This document shows, piece by piece, positions 1 to 7,686 of a DNA stretch of 19,096 nt. A model generated the notes under the pieces. That model was not told the origin of the DNA, did not search any database, and saw nothing but the letters and a program-made list of their open reading frames with translations. The translations under genes were made by a program, and so were the position numbers. Position 1 is the stretch's first letter, and every line of letters begins with the position of its first letter. Source of the DNA: JAXHTH01 sp034211115 (GTDB lineage Bacteria; Planctomycetota; Phycisphaerae; Phycisphaerales; SM1A02). Location of the stretch: assembly GCA_034211115.1 (NCBI GenBank), contig JAXHTH010000366.1, positions 1 to 19,096 on the forward strand. Reading direction: 5' to 3'.

Positions 1-39
1 CTCCGCGTCGCGCATCTGTAATCTCCGCACGACGCGGAG
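1..39. repeat. Inverted repeat at the window edge
   Basis: CTCCGCGTCG (1-10) and CGACGCGGAG (30-39) are perfect 10-base inverted copies with a 19-base loop. A second, shorter hairpin (GACGC at 31-35 with GCGTC at 39-43) competes with it. There is no T tract on either side, so it is not a typical intrinsic terminator. It may be the 3' end structure of a gene to the left of the window. The repeat could extend beyond base 1. Confidence 0.35.
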
Positions 40-194
40 CGTCGCGCCACCAGCGCGCGCCCGGGCCGCGGTGCGGCGCTCTGATCTTCTCTCCGTTCCC
101 CGAATTCCCTCTCTTACCGGCGCCGACCGCGGGCGGCGCGTGTTATCGGATCTTCCCCATCTCCTGATGCGCCAACGATTTATCGGGTCTGCCC

Positions 195-223
195 TTTACA
201 CGCAACCGCGATTCTGTTAGCGT
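195..223 (+). promoter_or_regulatory. Candidate promoter of the DUF4038 glycosidase gene
   Basis: TTTACA (195-200), a 17-base spacer, then TAGCGT (218-223), preceded by a TGn extended -10 (215-217). Five of six -35 bases and three of six -10 bases match the sigma-70 consensus. It lies 107 bases before the ATG at 331. The rest of 1-330 shows no gene that I can support. Confidence 0.35.
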
Positions 224-330
224 GACCGGCCATGATATCGGTCGCGGGCGCGGGGAGAAGAGCGCTCGCCTGGTCTACGCCGTCTTCTCACGCGGCGTAA
301 ACGCGGAGCGCTGGAAGGCAGGAGGGTGAG

Positions 331-1935
331 ATGGGCTCGCGGCAGTGGAACAAGGGGATCGCACTACTTACATCTTGCGCGGCATGGCTGGGGGGAACGG
401 AGGCGGTCGCCGATCTCCCGCCCCTCGAAGTCAGCGACGACGGCCGGTTCCTTCAGACCGTCCAGGGCGAGCCGTTCTTCTGGATGGCCGACACCGCCTG
501 GCGCATCTTCCGCCTCAATCCCGACGAGCTGGAACTGTACCTGTCCAATCGCGTCGGGAAGGGCTTCAACGTGATCCAGGGCCCGCTGCTGCTCTCGGAC
601 TGGGAGAATCACGCGGGACAGACCAACGGCACGCCGCACAACCCCAACGAGACGTGGTTCGCCTACATCGATCACATCATCGAGCGCGCCGAGGCGCACG
701 ACCTGTACGTCGTGCCCGTTCTTGCGCGGGGGGGACAGGCGTCGCGCTTCACCGTGCAGTCGGCATACGACTACGGCTACTACATCGGCGCGCGGTATCG
801 CGACGAGACGCACATCGCCGCGTTCATCGTCGCCGCCGAGTACAACTACCCCGATGACAATGTCCAGATCTGGTCGAACGTGGCCGAGGGGCTCGTGGAC
901 GGGCTCGCCGACCAACACCGGCTGGTCACCATTCATCCCCGCTGGTACGGAGGCTACTTCGGCCAGACCTCCTCGCATCATTTCCACGACAGCCCCTGGC
1001 TGGATTTCAACATGATCCAGTCCTCGCAGTACGGCGACTGCTCCAACGATCCGGATCATCCCAAGTACCTCGGCTCACATAACTGGATGCTCGTGGAGCA
1101 CGATTACGCGCTCCAGCCGATCAAGCCCGTTCTCGACGCGGAGGCGAGCTACGAGCAGATCAAGGCCGGGCACGACAGTTGCGATTACCAGCAGGGGCGG
1201 TGGGATGCCTTCGGCGTGCGCCGGCGGGCGTACTGGTCCGTCTTCGCCGGCGGGTTCGGACACAGCTACGGCGCCAACGGCGTGTTCCAGTTCAACAAGG
1301 ACTACGACGAGGTCGACGACTGGGACCCGCTGGATTACTGGGACGTGGCCATCGATTACCCCGGCGCGGCGCAGATGGGCCATCTCCGCGATCTGATGGA
1401 GTCGCGACCCTTCTTCTCCCGCCTGCCGGGGCAGGACATCATCGCCTGCGCGTTGGATGACGACGTGCCGACGCACATTCACGCCACGCGCGATGCCGAC
1501 GGGCGATACGCATTCATCTACGTCCCGCAAACGCAGCGCGACGTCGCCGTCGACATGGACTACATCTGCGGCAGCACGGCGAACGCGTGGTGGTACAACC
1601 CGATGGATGGCGAGGCGACGTTCATCGGTGCCTTCACCGCCGATGATTACGAACCGGACGGATCACTCGAGTTCACCACGCCTTCCGGAGGCGAGGACTG
1701 GGTGCTCGTCGTCGACGATGCGGGACAGGACTTCCCCGAGCCCGGAGGCGATCTGAACGAGGAACCGAACGGCGATATCAACGGCGACGGGGTGGTGAAC
1801 GTCGTCGACCTGCTCACGCTTCTCGGCGCGTGGGGGCCGTGCCCCGATCCGCCGGCCGACTGTGCGGCGGATCTCGATGGCGACGGCGCCGTGGGCAGCG
1901 AGGATCTGCTGATCCTGCTGGGAAACTGGGGGTGA
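331..1935 (+). CDS. Secreted DUF4038 (apiosidase-like) glycoside hydrolase with dockerin-like C-terminus
   Basis: A 534-residue predicted extracellular glycosidase. Residues 1-27 look like a signal peptide. Residues 37-100 carry the DUF4038 pattern, including GEPFFWMADTAWRIF and KGFNVIQ, which starts a TIM-barrel of the GH140/apiosidase-like type. Candidate catalytic acids are E170 (AAEYNY) and E271 (DAEASYE, corresponding to the usual GEPxYE). Residues from about 358 to 465 resemble the 'putative collagen-binding' beta domain that follows DUF4038. Residues 481-534 hold two dockerin/EF-hand-like repeats (DINGDGVVNVVDL and DLDGDGAVGSEDL), as is common at the end of planctomycete secreted proteins. 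The start is set by AGGAGG at 320-325, five bases before the ATG. The substrate is unknown; a pectic or other plant/algal side-chain sugar is an inference. The gene is monocistronic and convergent with the peptidase gene. Confidence 0.85.
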   Translation: MGSRQWNKGIALLTSCAAWLGGTEAVADLPPLEVSDDGRFLQTVQGEPFFWMADTAWRIFRLNPDELELYLSNRVGKGFNVIQGPLLLSDWENHAGQTNGTPHNPNETWFAYIDHIIERAEAHDLYVVPVLARGGQASRFTVQSAYDYGYYIGARYRDETHIAAFIVAAEYNYPDDNVQIWSNVAEGLVDGLADQHRLVTIHPRWYGGYFGQTSSHHFHDSPWLDFNMIQSSQYGDCSNDPDHPKYLGSHNWMLVEHDYALQPIKPVLDAEASYEQIKAGHDSCDYQQGRWDAFGVRRRAYWSVFAGGFGHSYGANGVFQFNKDYDEVDDWDPLDYWDVAIDYPGAAQMGHLRDLMESRPFFSRLPGQDIIACALDDDVPTHIHATRDADGRYAFIYVPQTQRDVAVDMDYICGSTANAWWYNPMDGEATFIGAFTADDYEPDGSLEFTTPSGGEDWVLVVDDAGQDFPEPGGDLNEEPNGDINGDGVVNVVDLLTLLGAWGPCPDPPADCAADLDGDGAVGSEDLLILLGNWG

Positions 1936-1999
1936 GCGCGGGGCGCCGGAATGTGAAGACGCAAGCGTGCTGCGGGGGTTGGCGGGGAGATCGATTACC

Positions 2000-3067
2000 T
2001 TACTTAATGGTGGGCAGCCACGCGGCGAGGAGGTCGATCGCCGACTGAAGGTCCTTCTTGTCGATGGATTCGGTGACGGTGTGGATGTAGCGTGTGCCGC
2101 AGACGATGGCGGCGGTGCGCGCCCCCACGCCGGCCTTCTGGATCGCCGCCCCGTCCTGCCCGCCGCGGGGGAGGACCGACCGCTGGCAGGCGATCTTGTT
2201 CTTCGACGCGACGTCGCAGAGGTCGTTGACGAGGCGATGATCGGCGATCATCGACGAGTCCTGCACCATGATCGCCACCCCCTCACCGTGCCTGGTGACC
2301 TGAAGCGTGTCCGTCACGCCGGGCGTGTCGCAGGCGAGGGTGGTGTCGAGCCCGATGCCGATGTCGGCGCCGACGGCGTGGGCGGCGGTGGTCGCCCCGC
2401 GCAGGCCGACCTCTTCCTGCACCGTGAACACGACGACGACCTCGCAGGCGTGCTTCGACGCGGCGGCCCGGCTCCGACCGAGCTTCTTCAACGCCTCGAT
2501 GGCGATGAAGCACGCCACCCGGTTGTCCAGCGCCTTGGAAACAACCTTTTTCGGCTGATCGATGAATGGTTCGTTCATCACCACGTAATCGCCGATCTTG
2601 ACCTTGCGCTTGACGGTGCGCGCGTCCATGCCCAGATCAACGAAGAACTCGTCGAGCTCGGGGATCTTCTTGCGATCCTCGGGCGTGGCGATGTGCACGG
2701 GCTTCCCGCCGGGATTCATGACGCCTTCGTGATCGCCGTCGTCGCAGCAGACGAGCACGCGGCGCGAGAAGAGGTTGCGGGCGTCGAAGCCGCCCGCGGG
2801 ATTCACCCAGATGAAGCCGTTCTCGTCGATGTGCCGCACGTAGAAGCCGATCTCGTCCATGTGGGCGGCGATCATCACCCGCGTCGCCTTGCCGCGCCCG
2901 CGCTTCGTCGCCGTCGGCTTGCGGGTGCAGATGAGCGAACCCATCGCATCGGTCTCGATAGTGTCGAACAGCCCCTTGACCTGTTTCTTGATGAGCTCGC
3001 GGACGCGCTCCTCCCGGCCGGAAGCGCCGGGCGTTTCACACAAGCGGCGGAGAAGATCGATCTGCAT
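2000..3067 (-). CDS. M42 family metallo-aminopeptidase (glutamyl aminopeptidase/FrvX-like)
   Basis: A 355-residue cytosolic peptidase of the usual M42 length. These enzymes form large dodecameric tetrahedral assemblies that remove N-terminal residues from peptides. Expected metal and catalytic residues are all visible: H69 and D71 in AAHMDEIG, D181 in ALDNR, E218-E219 in QEEVGLRGA, D241, and H329 in TRYIHT. The start at 3067 has AAGGA about nine bases upstream. The divergent YgfZ-like gene begins 143 bases away, so promoters for both probably lie in 3068-3210. M42 proteins were formerly often annotated as endoglucanase/cellulase M; the residues here support peptidase. Substrate preference (acidic or neutral N-terminal residues) cannot be read from the sequence. 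Confidence 0.9.
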   Translation of the reverse strand: MQIDLLRRLCETPGASGREERVRELIKKQVKGLFDTIETDAMGSLICTRKPTATKRGRGKATRVMIAAHMDEIGFYVRHIDENGFIWVNPAGGFDARNLFSRRVLVCCDDGDHEGVMNPGGKPVHIATPEDRKKIPELDEFFVDLGMDARTVKRKVKIGDYVVMNEPFIDQPKKVVSKALDNRVACFIAIEALKKLGRSRAAASKHACEVVVVFTVQEEVGLRGATTAAHAVGADIGIGLDTTLACDTPGVTDTLQVTRHGEGVAIMVQDSSMIADHRLVNDLCDVASKNKIACQRSVLPRGGQDGAAIQKAGVGARTAAIVCGTRYIHTVTESIDKKDLQSAIDLLAAWLPTIK

Positions 3068-3210
3068 GATGGTCGGTCCTTGTCAGGAGGAGGATGGGAT
3101 CGGCGGATCGGCATGGCGGGCCGGCCGGGGCCGCGCCGGACGAATCGGCGCCCTACCATGCCCGCGGCGGGGCGGCGGATCGCCGCCGCCGGGACAAAAG
3201 GGCCACCATC

Positions 3211-4461
3211 ATGCTGCATGACACGCCGTTACGCAAACGCCACGAAGACCACCTCCGGCGGGAGCGGACGGAGGCCTCGACGCCCGCGGCCGCCGCGGCG
3301 CGGCCCGGTGCGGCCACGGGGAGCGGCGAGGCGCTGCCGGAGGTGCCCTACCTCGTCTGCCGGCCCCCGGGCGACGGGCGGACGATCGCCTGCGAGCTGC
3401 CCGCGACCTTCGGCGAAGTCGAGGCGGAATACGCCGCCCTCCGCCGCGGGGCGGCCCTCATCGATTGTCCCCAGCGCGGCACGCTGCGCATCACCGGCGA
3501 CGAGCGCCTGGAATTCCTCGACCGGATGGTCACCCGGGAAATGGAGGATCTTCTTCCGGGGGCCGCGCGCGAATCGTTCTGGCTGAATCGCAAGGGGCGG
3601 ATCGAGGCCGACCTGTTGCTCATCGAACTCGGCGACGAGATGTTCGTCGATGTCGACATCTGCCAGGCCGCGCGCACCGTCGAGACACTCGAGTCGTTCA
3701 TTTTCACCGAGGACGTGCAGATCGGGAACAAGTCGGGGGAGCATCACCGCATCGCCGTCCACGGCCCCGCCGCGCATCTGGTCCTCGCCACCGCGACGGG
3801 GGAGAGCGCCTTCGACCTCGCGCCGCTCGCGGCGAAACGCACATCCATCAGCGGCGTGGACATCGTCATCACCCGCCGCGACCAGACCGGCGATCTCGGC
3901 CTGGAACTCATCGTCCCTTACGAGGAAGCCGGAACCGTCTGGGACGCCCTGCTCGGGACCGATCAACTCATCAGCGGCGGGAAGCGACGCGTGCGCCCCG
4001 CCGGCTGGTACGCCTACAACATGGCGCGCATCGAGGCCGGCACGCCGCTGATGAACATCGATTTCGGCGCGACGAATCTCCCCCACGAGACCGGCATCAT
4101 CGAGCAGCGCATCAGCTTCGACAAGGGCTGCTTCCTCGGGCAGGAAGTCGTCGCCCGCATGAAGAGCCACGGCCGGGTGCCGCGCACGCTCGTTGGCCTG
4201 CGCCTGGAGGGCGAAGCGCTTCCCGTCGCCGGGGCGGCCGTCTACAGGAAGGAAGACGGTGAGATGGGCGACGCGGTCGGCGTCGTGACCAGCAGCACGA
4301 TCAGCCCGATGCTCGGCGCGCCGCCGGTCGCCTTCGCCATGATCGCCGGCGAGTCGGCCCGCGAAGGCGCGACGCTGCTCGTCGGCGCGGAGGGCGAGCT
4401 GGCCGACGCGATCGTCGGTCCGTTGCGGTTCTGGTCGCCGCCGTCGCGGCCGTCAGCCTGA
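3211..4461 (+). CDS. ygfZ: YgfZ/GcvT-like folate-binding protein
   Basis: A 416-residue aminomethyltransferase-fold protein. The family signature KGCFLGQE is at residues 305-312, with the preceding conserved stretch MARIEAGTP at 271-279. YgfZ proteins bind tetrahydrofolate and help assemble or repair iron-sulfur clusters, for example in MiaB-type enzymes. The true GcvT of the glycine cleavage system lacks the KGC(x)GQE motif, so YgfZ is the better call. It is longer than E. coli YgfZ (about 326 residues), with a polar, alanine-rich N-terminal extension (about residues 1-45) that may be disordered. The chosen ATG has an AAAAGGG stretch about 10 bases upstream; the frame stays open to 3094 without better support. 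Its 3' end overlaps the convergent phosphoesterase gene by nine bases. miaB, a plausible client, lies about 7 kb away. Confidence 0.85.
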   Translation: MLHDTPLRKRHEDHLRRERTEASTPAAAAARPGAATGSGEALPEVPYLVCRPPGDGRTIACELPATFGEVEAEYAALRRGAALIDCPQRGTLRITGDERLEFLDRMVTREMEDLLPGAARESFWLNRKGRIEADLLLIELGDEMFVDVDICQAARTVETLESFIFTEDVQIGNKSGEHHRIAVHGPAAHLVLATATGESAFDLAPLAAKRTSISGVDIVITRRDQTGDLGLELIVPYEEAGTVWDALLGTDQLISGGKRRVRPAGWYAYNMARIEAGTPLMNIDFGATNLPHETGIIEQRISFDKGCFLGQEVVARMKSHGRVPRTLVGLRLEGEALPVAGAAVYRKEDGEMGDAVGVVTSSTISPMLGAPPVAFAMIAGESAREGATLLVGAEGELADAIVGPLRFWSPPSRPSA

Positions 4462-5343
4462 GGCGGTAAAGAGCCGCTGGGCGATCTCGTCGCGCGCCGC
4501 CCTCGGGAGCGCCGGCGGCGCTTCGGAGATCGCCGGCAGCGTGAAAACCCGATGCGGTCGCTCATCCCGACGGTAGGCGCCGCGCCGATGGCGGATCCCC
4601 CACACCGACAGCGTTCCGTCTTCGACGAGGACCGCCCGCGGCGTGCCCGGAAAGCCGAAGCTGCCGGTGTTGATGATGATGCGGTCGTCGAACTCCCAGA
4701 CGCCGGCGCGATGCGTGTGGCCGAGGACGACGAACCGCGCCGCCGGCGCGTGCTCGGCGGCGAACTCCGCCGCCAGGGGAGGAAACGCATTCCAGTACGC
4801 GATCACCTTCAGCAGCGCCCAGGGTCGGATGAGCATGCCGGTGATCGTCGAGTGCCGGGCTTCCTCGGCAAGGCGCTGGATGTCATGCCACTCCGCGTAG
4901 GCGGCGTGCTGGGTCGCGCTGAGGCGGGCCTCCAGATCGCCGCGCTGCTCGGGTTCCAGGGCGGCCAGGGCGGCTTCGTTGGCCGCCCGCATCCGTCCCG
5001 CGGCGGGGCTCCAGGGCGAGACCGCCGGGTGCAGCACGTCGCCGTGCGTGACGAACACCGCCCCGCCCGCCAGATGGAGGTGGCGCAGGTCGGTGATGAA
5101 CGGGTCGTGATTGCCCGAGAGGAGGGTAAGATCCACCCCGTCGGATTCACAGAGATCGAAGAGACGGAGTGTCTGCCGCGCCGCGACCGTCCAGTGCTTG
5201 GGGTGGTGCACCTCGGCCACGTCGCCGTTGATGATGAGATGGTCCGCGCCGTCCCATAAGGGCCGCAGCGCCTCAGCGCATCGGGCCGCGCCGCGCCGGC
5301 GCCCGAGGTGGAGATCCGAGAGAATGACGATGGGCCGGGCCAT
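4453..5343 (-). CDS. Calcineurin-like metallophosphoesterase
   Basis: A 296-residue two-metal phosphoesterase. The motif series is complete: LSDLHLG (D10, H12), INGD (D41), GNHD (77-80), VTHGD (H100) and GHTH (208-211). Between the last two motifs lies a helical, Ala/Glu-rich insertion (about 112-170). LpxH-type UDP-diacylglucosamine pyrophosphatases normally carry GNRD, so the GNHD here argues for a general phosphoesterase; the substrate is unknown. The start at 5343 gives MARPIVILSDLHLG, the usual distance to the first motif. No Shine-Dalgarno is seen; TACCGT lies six bases before the ATG, so the mRNA could be leaderless. The gene is 62 bases downstream of the GGDEF gene on the same strand. 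Confidence 0.87.
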   Translation of the reverse strand: MARPIVILSDLHLGRRRGAARCAEALRPLWDGADHLIINGDVAEVHHPKHWTVAARQTLRLFDLCESDGVDLTLLSGNHDPFITDLRHLHLAGGAVFVTHGDVLHPAVSPWSPAAGRMRAANEAALAALEPEQRGDLEARLSATQHAAYAEWHDIQRLAEEARHSTITGMLIRPWALLKVIAYWNAFPPLAAEFAAEHAPAARFVVLGHTHRAGVWEFDDRIIINTGSFGFPGTPRAVLVEDGTLSVWGIRHRRGAYRRDERPHRVFTLPAISEAPPALPRAARDEIAQRLFTASG

Positions 5344-5349
5344 GCTCAC

Positions 5350-5355
5350 ACGGTA
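5350..5355 (-). promoter_or_regulatory. -10-like TACCGT six bases before the phosphoesterase ATG
   Basis: Minus-strand sequence reads CCGATACCGTGTGAGCATG. A TANNNT hexamer six bases before the start codon would place the transcription start on or next to the A of the ATG. No clear -35 was found. Confidence 0.3.
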
Positions 5356-5405
5356 TCGGCAGGCGGCGCGTCCCGCTGAACCGGGGCCGGAGGGGGCGGC
5401 CGGCT

Positions 5406-6950
5406 TCAGACGCTCTCCGGCGGGCACGGTTCCGCCGCCCCCGGCCCGTAGGTGATGGAGTTCTTGCCCTTGCGCTTCGATTCCAGCGCGCGCCGATCGG
5501 CCAGCGAGAGAAGCGTGGACGGATCGAGGCCGTCCCACGGATACGTCGCCAGCCCCGCGGAAATGCTCAGCGACCCCAGCGCCTCCGGGCCCAGCTTCGG
5601 GAACCGCATCCGGCAGATCTGTTCCTGAAAACGCCGGGCGATCTGCTCCACCGATTCCGGATGGCTCGAGCCGAACTCGCGCGGCCCCTCCACGTCGGCG
5701 AAGATGACCGCGAACTCGTCGCCGCCGATCCGGCATACGCGGTCGCTCTCGCGAATCACCGAGTTCAACAGCGAGACCGTCTCGCGCAGGATGACATCCC
5801 CGGCCTCGTGACCGTACCGGTCGTTGTAGAGCTTGAAATCGTCGATGTCGAAGATCATCACCGTCAGCGGCCGGCGGCGGACGGAAGCCGTCCTGATCGT
5901 CTCTTCGAGAAACCGGTTGAAGTAGCGTCGATTCCACGCGCCGGTCAGATCATCGGAAAAGGCCATGAGCCGGTAGTCGCGGTAGGCGCCGTCCAGCGCC
6001 AGCCAGTATCCGAGCCAGCGCGCCCAGGGGAGCAGCTCCTTCGTGGCCGCCATGCCGGTGATGAGCAGGCCGTAGGAACCGCCATCGTGCAGCACCTCGG
6101 CGTGCGCCTTCTCCGGCGGGGGCACCGTGCCATCGTCCCGCAGCTCGATGTCCGTCCACCCCGTCTGCTGGCGGATGAGACGAAGCGCCGCCTCCCGTAC
6201 GCCTTCCGGCGCGCCCATGACCGCCTCGATGAGATCGGTGTCGCCCAGATCGTCGAGCGTTTCCGTCACCGGCGGGCCCGGTGCCGGGCGCGCCGACGGC
6301 GGTGGCGGCGGGGGCGGCCGATGCCGCGACGGCAGGGGCGGCGCTCCGCCCGGCGCGGCGGCGTCGGCTTCTTCGCCGACCGGTTCGCCGCCCCGCCCGG
6401 TCGGCACTTCAGTCATCTCAGGCGGCTGCGGCGTCGCCGTGGCGACTGCATCCTGATCATCGTCAAGGGTCAGATCATCGCCGGCGGTCGCGATCGCCGG
6501 TGCTTCCACGCGCTCCTCGTCTATCCCGGTTCCCGCGCTTTGCGCCGGGGCGGGGCGCACCGCCATGCCCTCGGCGAGGATTCGCGCGATCGTGTCCTCG
6601 GCGATCGGCGCTTCGATCGCTTCATCGAACCCCTCGATCGGCGTAGCGTCGCCGACGCGGCCGTTCTCCACCACCCGGATCAACTGAACCGACGGGTCCA
6701 CGCGCTTCAGCGCCTCCAGTGCCGGCTGAGGTGAGGCGGGAAGCTGGGATTCGGGAATCAGTATCGCCGCGATCGGTTGACGGGCCTCGGCGGCGGACAC
6801 GGCCCCGATCGCATCGAAGAGATTCGCCGCGCGGGCGGGCGGCGCCGAGAGATCACGGCCGAGTGCCGCCGCGGCGCCGTCATCACCGACGATGAGCAGC
6901 CGCGCCCGCCGCTGTCGAGGACCCGGGTTGGGAGACTGCTCATCGCTCAT
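5406..6950 (-). CDS. Diguanylate cyclase (GGDEF) with degenerate receiver-like N-terminus
   Basis: A 514-residue protein predicted to make cyclic di-GMP from two GTP. The GGDEF domain occupies about residues 330-502: DDLTGAWNRRYF (333-344), FDIDDFKLYND (367-377), the active-site GGDEF (409-413), and SISAGLATYP (462-471). RESD at 400-403, five residues before GGDEF, matches the RxxD inhibitory site, so product feedback is likely. Residues 16-128 show the alternating strand/helix pattern of a receiver, but the position expected for the phospho-accepting Asp reads AAILIPES, so phosphorylation is doubtful. A Pro/Ala/Asp-rich linker (about 133-228, including PPPPPPP) precedes a possible sensory segment (about 235-325) that I cannot name. 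No membrane helix is seen. The start codon overlaps the stop of the upstream gene (ATGA), indicating translational coupling. Confidence 0.92.
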   Translation of the reverse strand: MSDEQSPNPGPRQRRARLLIVGDDGAAAALGRDLSAPPARAANLFDAIGAVSAAEARQPIAAILIPESQLPASPQPALEALKRVDPSVQLIRVVENGRVGDATPIEGFDEAIEAPIAEDTIARILAEGMAVRPAPAQSAGTGIDEERVEAPAIATAGDDLTLDDDQDAVATATPQPPEMTEVPTGRGGEPVGEEADAAAPGGAPPLPSRHRPPPPPPPSARPAPGPPVTETLDDLGDTDLIEAVMGAPEGVREAALRLIRQQTGWTDIELRDDGTVPPPEKAHAEVLHDGGSYGLLITGMAATKELLPWARWLGYWLALDGAYRDYRLMAFSDDLTGAWNRRYFNRFLEETIRTASVRRRPLTVMIFDIDDFKLYNDRYGHEAGDVILRETVSLLNSVIRESDRVCRIGGDEFAVIFADVEGPREFGSSHPESVEQIARRFQEQICRMRFPKLGPEALGSLSISAGLATYPWDGLDPSTLLSLADRRALESKRKGKNSITYGPGAAEPCPPESV

Positions 6951-7597
6951 GGGCCGGCGCGCTCGTCGGGTTCGGGGCCGCGCTGGAGCAGCATCTCGAG
7001 TTCCTCGGCGGTGATGCGGCCCGGCTCGTCCTCCGCCACATCCTCATCCTCTTCGAGTTCTTCTTCCCCCCCGCCCACGTCCGCCGCCGCAATCGGCTCC
7101 GTGAGGCGAAGGACGCGGGGGACGGCGGGAGGCGCGGCCGCACGATTCGCCTCGGACGAACGTTGACCTGTCGTCTGCGGGTCGACCGTGGGTTGATCGC
7201 CCGCTCCGGCGCCGCTCAGCCTCGCCCCGAACAAAGGCAGCAGTTCCTCGTTGGCGTACAGCCAGATGGACGCGTCGGGCAGCCACCGCCGGATGGCGTC
7301 AAACATCGCGCGGAGGCCGCTGACGCCGCCCCCGGCGCCGGGCCCGGCGAGCACGAGCACCGGCGGCTCCGCCTTCGCCCCATCCGCCGCGCTTCGCGTC
7401 CGGCGGGCGTGATCGCGCAGGCACAGCTCCGCCATCGCCAGGTGTGGCTCCTCGATGATGACCGGCCGCCAGCCGCGGTCGTCCATCCGCGCGCGCAGCT
7501 CATCCGGCAGCCGCCCGCCGCGCGAGCCGAGGACGATGCAGTCGTTGGTCTGCCGCACGTGCGTGGGAGCGCCGCGATGATGCGCCTCGGAGTCCAT
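6947..7597 (-). CDS. Unknown protein, translationally coupled to the GGDEF gene
   Basis: A 216-residue protein that I do not recognise. Residues 20-115 alternate hydrophobic strands (DCIVLGSRG, RPVIIEE, PPVLVLAGPG, ASIWLYAN) with helices, resembling a receiver or Rossmann-like half without the phospho-accepting Asp pocket. A Gly/Ala/Pro-rich linker follows. The tail (about 178-205) is strongly acidic (GGGEEELEEDEDVAEDE) and ends in a short helix (RITAEELEMLL). The stop overlaps the start of the diguanylate cyclase by four bases, so the two are probably made together; a regulatory partner of the cyclase is an inference. It lies 89 bases downstream of murG. The ATG has TACAAT six bases upstream and no clear Shine-Dalgarno. 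Confidence 0.72.
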   Translation of the reverse strand: MDSEAHHRGAPTHVRQTNDCIVLGSRGGRLPDELRARMDDRGWRPVIIEEPHLAMAELCLRDHARRTRSAADGAKAEPPVLVLAGPGAGGGVSGLRAMFDAIRRWLPDASIWLYANEELLPLFGARLSGAGAGDQPTVDPQTTGQRSSEANRAAAPPAVPRVLRLTEPIAAADVGGGEEELEEDEDVAEDEPGRITAEELEMLLQRGPEPDERAGP

Positions 7598-7603
7598 GTC
7601 TCG

Positions 7604-7609
7604 ATTGTA
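7604..7609 (-). promoter_or_regulatory. -10 TACAAT six bases before the ATG of the 216-residue gene
   Basis: Minus-strand TACAAT matches five of six -10 consensus bases and is followed by CGAGAC and the ATG at 7597. This spacing is that of a leaderless transcript. No -35 with 16-18 base spacing is visible. It would give the small gene and the GGDEF gene a promoter separate from murG. Confidence 0.4.
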
Positions 7610-7686
7610 CTCCGCGCCCGGTCGGGTCCGGGGACAAAGTCAGCGGTTTGCCGCCTTCGATGGCGCGGGCCGATAAGGGCGGCGAT

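Noticed and set aside
276..299. TACGCCG/CGGCGTA inverted repeat before the DUF4038 gene
   Set aside because: Only seven bases with a ten-base loop, which is common by chance in such GC-rich DNA. It could be an operator but nothing else supports that.
1967..3586. Open frame of 539 codons on the plus strand
   Set aside because: It is antisense to the M42 peptidase and then out of frame with the YgfZ-like gene; there are no motifs and no ribosome site.
5344..5937. N-terminal extension of the phosphoesterase
   Set aside because: The frame is open, but the added part is a shadow of the GGDEF gene, and the LSDLHLG motif is expected close to the N-terminus.
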